NCBI GenBank assembly: GCA_021107345.1
Contig: JAIOSX010000286.1
Location: 1-5,961, forward strand
Reading direction: 5' to 3'
DNA: 5,961 bases
Source: Candidatus Aegiribacteria sp.
GTDB lineage: Bacteria; Fermentibacterota; Fermentibacteria; Fermentibacterales; Fermentibacteraceae
A program made the translations under genes and the position numbers. Shown here one piece after another: positions 5,213 to 5,961 of the stretch; positions within the stretch are counted from its first letter, which is position 1; each line of letters opens with the position of its first letter. The notes below the pieces were generated by a model that was not told where the DNA came from, searched no databases, and saw only the letters and a list, made by a program, of their open reading frames with translations.

Positions 5213-5961
5213 TTACTGATGATACCTGCAAAAAGGGATCTTGTTCCCTTCAGTCAGTGCAATAAGGGTGAGATTCCATTTTTCCGCCGTTATGGGGTAA
5301 CTGAATCTGTCAATGCACATTTTTCTGGCACGCCTGCCCATTCTCGTGGTCATGGAGGGGTTTCTGAGCAGGAAAGCTGCCTGTAAGGCAAGCTGCCGGT
5401 AGTTCCCCGGGGAATGAAACAGGCCGGTTCTGCCATCCTCAATAAGGTCCAGAAGTCCGTTTGTGGCTGATGCAAGAAGGGGGAGTCCTGAACTCATCAT
5501 CTCCATTCCCGCTCTGGAAACAACTTCACTTCCAAGGCTTGTTACAACACCAATCGTTCCCCTTGAAATCAGATCCCGTACATTTTTAACTTTCCCGGCA
5601 AAAGTTATCCTGTTCTCCACTCCGAGGCTTCGCGCAAATGATTCAAGTTCATCGACAGATTGCTGGCTTGAAGGCCCGGCAACAACCGCTTTAACTTCCT
5701 CCGGCAGCAGTTCCAGGGCTTTTATCAGTGTTCTGTGCCCCTTCATGGGGCTGAGCCTGCCGATGGAAACAAGAAGAGGTTCGGATATTTCCCTTTCCTC
5801 CCTTGATGAGTAGAGATCGGTATCAACAGGATGAGGTATTACTGCAACCGGCCCCTCTCTTTCCCCGATAAAGCCTCTTTCTATCATGAAAGGAGACGGA
5901 AATACCACGAGGTCAGTTCTTCTATCCACCTTTTTCCAGAATCTCCCCGAACGGGGTTTCC
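5213..5961 (-). CDS. GT4-type glycosyltransferase, C-terminal part (5' end outside window)
   Basis: The frame is open to the right edge of the window, beyond the GTG at 5929, so the N-terminal acceptor-binding half is mostly missing; about 249 residues are visible. Numbered from that GTG: a linker strand with VIPHPVDTDLY (30-40), then the C-terminal Rossmann fold of group 1 (GT-B) enzymes starting at LLVSIGRLSPMKGHRTLIKA (52-71), AVVAGP (81-86), ITFAGKV (108-114), and the sugar-nucleotide site with the EX7E motif, E135 and E143, in SEVVSRAGMEMMSSGLPLL (134-152). GRTGLF (166-171) and a helical tail follow. Such enzymes transfer a sugar from a nucleotide donor to polysaccharide, lipopolysaccharide or lipid acceptors on the cytoplasmic side of the membrane; donor and acceptor cannot be told from this part. 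It is the first visible gene of the minus-strand run, 18 bp before the DUF3108-like gene. Confidence 0.9.
   Translation of the reverse strand, partial: KPRSGRFWKKVDRRTDLVVFPSPFMIERGFIGEREGPVAVIPHPVDTDLYSSREEREISEPLLVSIGRLSPMKGHRTLIKALELLPEEVKAVVAGPSSQQSVDELESFARSLGVENRITFAGKVKNVRDLISRGTIGVVTSLGSEVVSRAGMEMMSSGLPLLASATNGLLDLIEDGRTGLFHSPGNYRQLALQAAFLLRNPSMTTRMGRRARKMCIDRFSYPITAEKWNLTLIALTEGNKIPFCRYHQ

Noticed and set aside
5463..5813. 116-codon open frame on the plus strand opposite the glycosyltransferase
   Set aside because: It lies wholly antisense to the conserved GT4 domain and shows no motif, so it is a shadow.

Overview
The window (5,961 bp, about half G+C by eye) looks like ordinary chromosome from a Gram-negative-type bacterium. 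It may belong to the Fibrobacteres-Chlorobi-Bacteroidetes neighbourhood or one of its candidate phyla. Three things suggest this: a secreted protein ending in a type IX-style/FlgD-like beta-sandwich tail, an RNase HIII rather than the commoner RNase HII, and a lipoprotein plus a DUF3108-type exported protein. The lineage is an inference. No rRNA, tRNA, transposase, phage gene or CRISPR array is visible.

Layout. At the left, the 3' end of a secreted-protein gene (+) stops at 366 and is followed by a textbook intrinsic terminator (389-419). Just after that lies a promoter-like pair (ATGACA, 17 bp, TATAGT). Its predicted start point coincides with the ATG of the next gene, a 793-residue PD-(D/E)XK nuclease fused to an XPD/Rad3-type iron-sulphur helicase (459-2840, +). 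That gene converges, with a 23-bp gap, on a minus-strand gene (2864-3226) for a very acidic lipoprotein with a leucine-heptad segment and seven perfect APVED repeats. A 238-bp spacer (3227-3464) carries that gene's ribosome binding site, a candidate promoter and a pair of direct repeats.

The right third is a minus-strand run read from right to left: a GT4-like glycosyltransferase (5' end outside the window), a DUF3108-like exported protein, and RNase HIII (rnhC). The gaps are 18 bp and then a 4-bp GTGA stop/start overlap, so these three are probably co-transcribed.

How they fit together. Two genes concern nucleic-acid maintenance: the nuclease-helicase, and RNase HIII, which removes RNA from RNA/DNA hybrids. 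The other four concern the envelope or secretion. I see no multi-gene defence or biosynthetic system. The most notable points are the predicted leaderless start of the nuclease-helicase, its DEAA in place of DEAH box, and the unusual acidic repeat lipoprotein.
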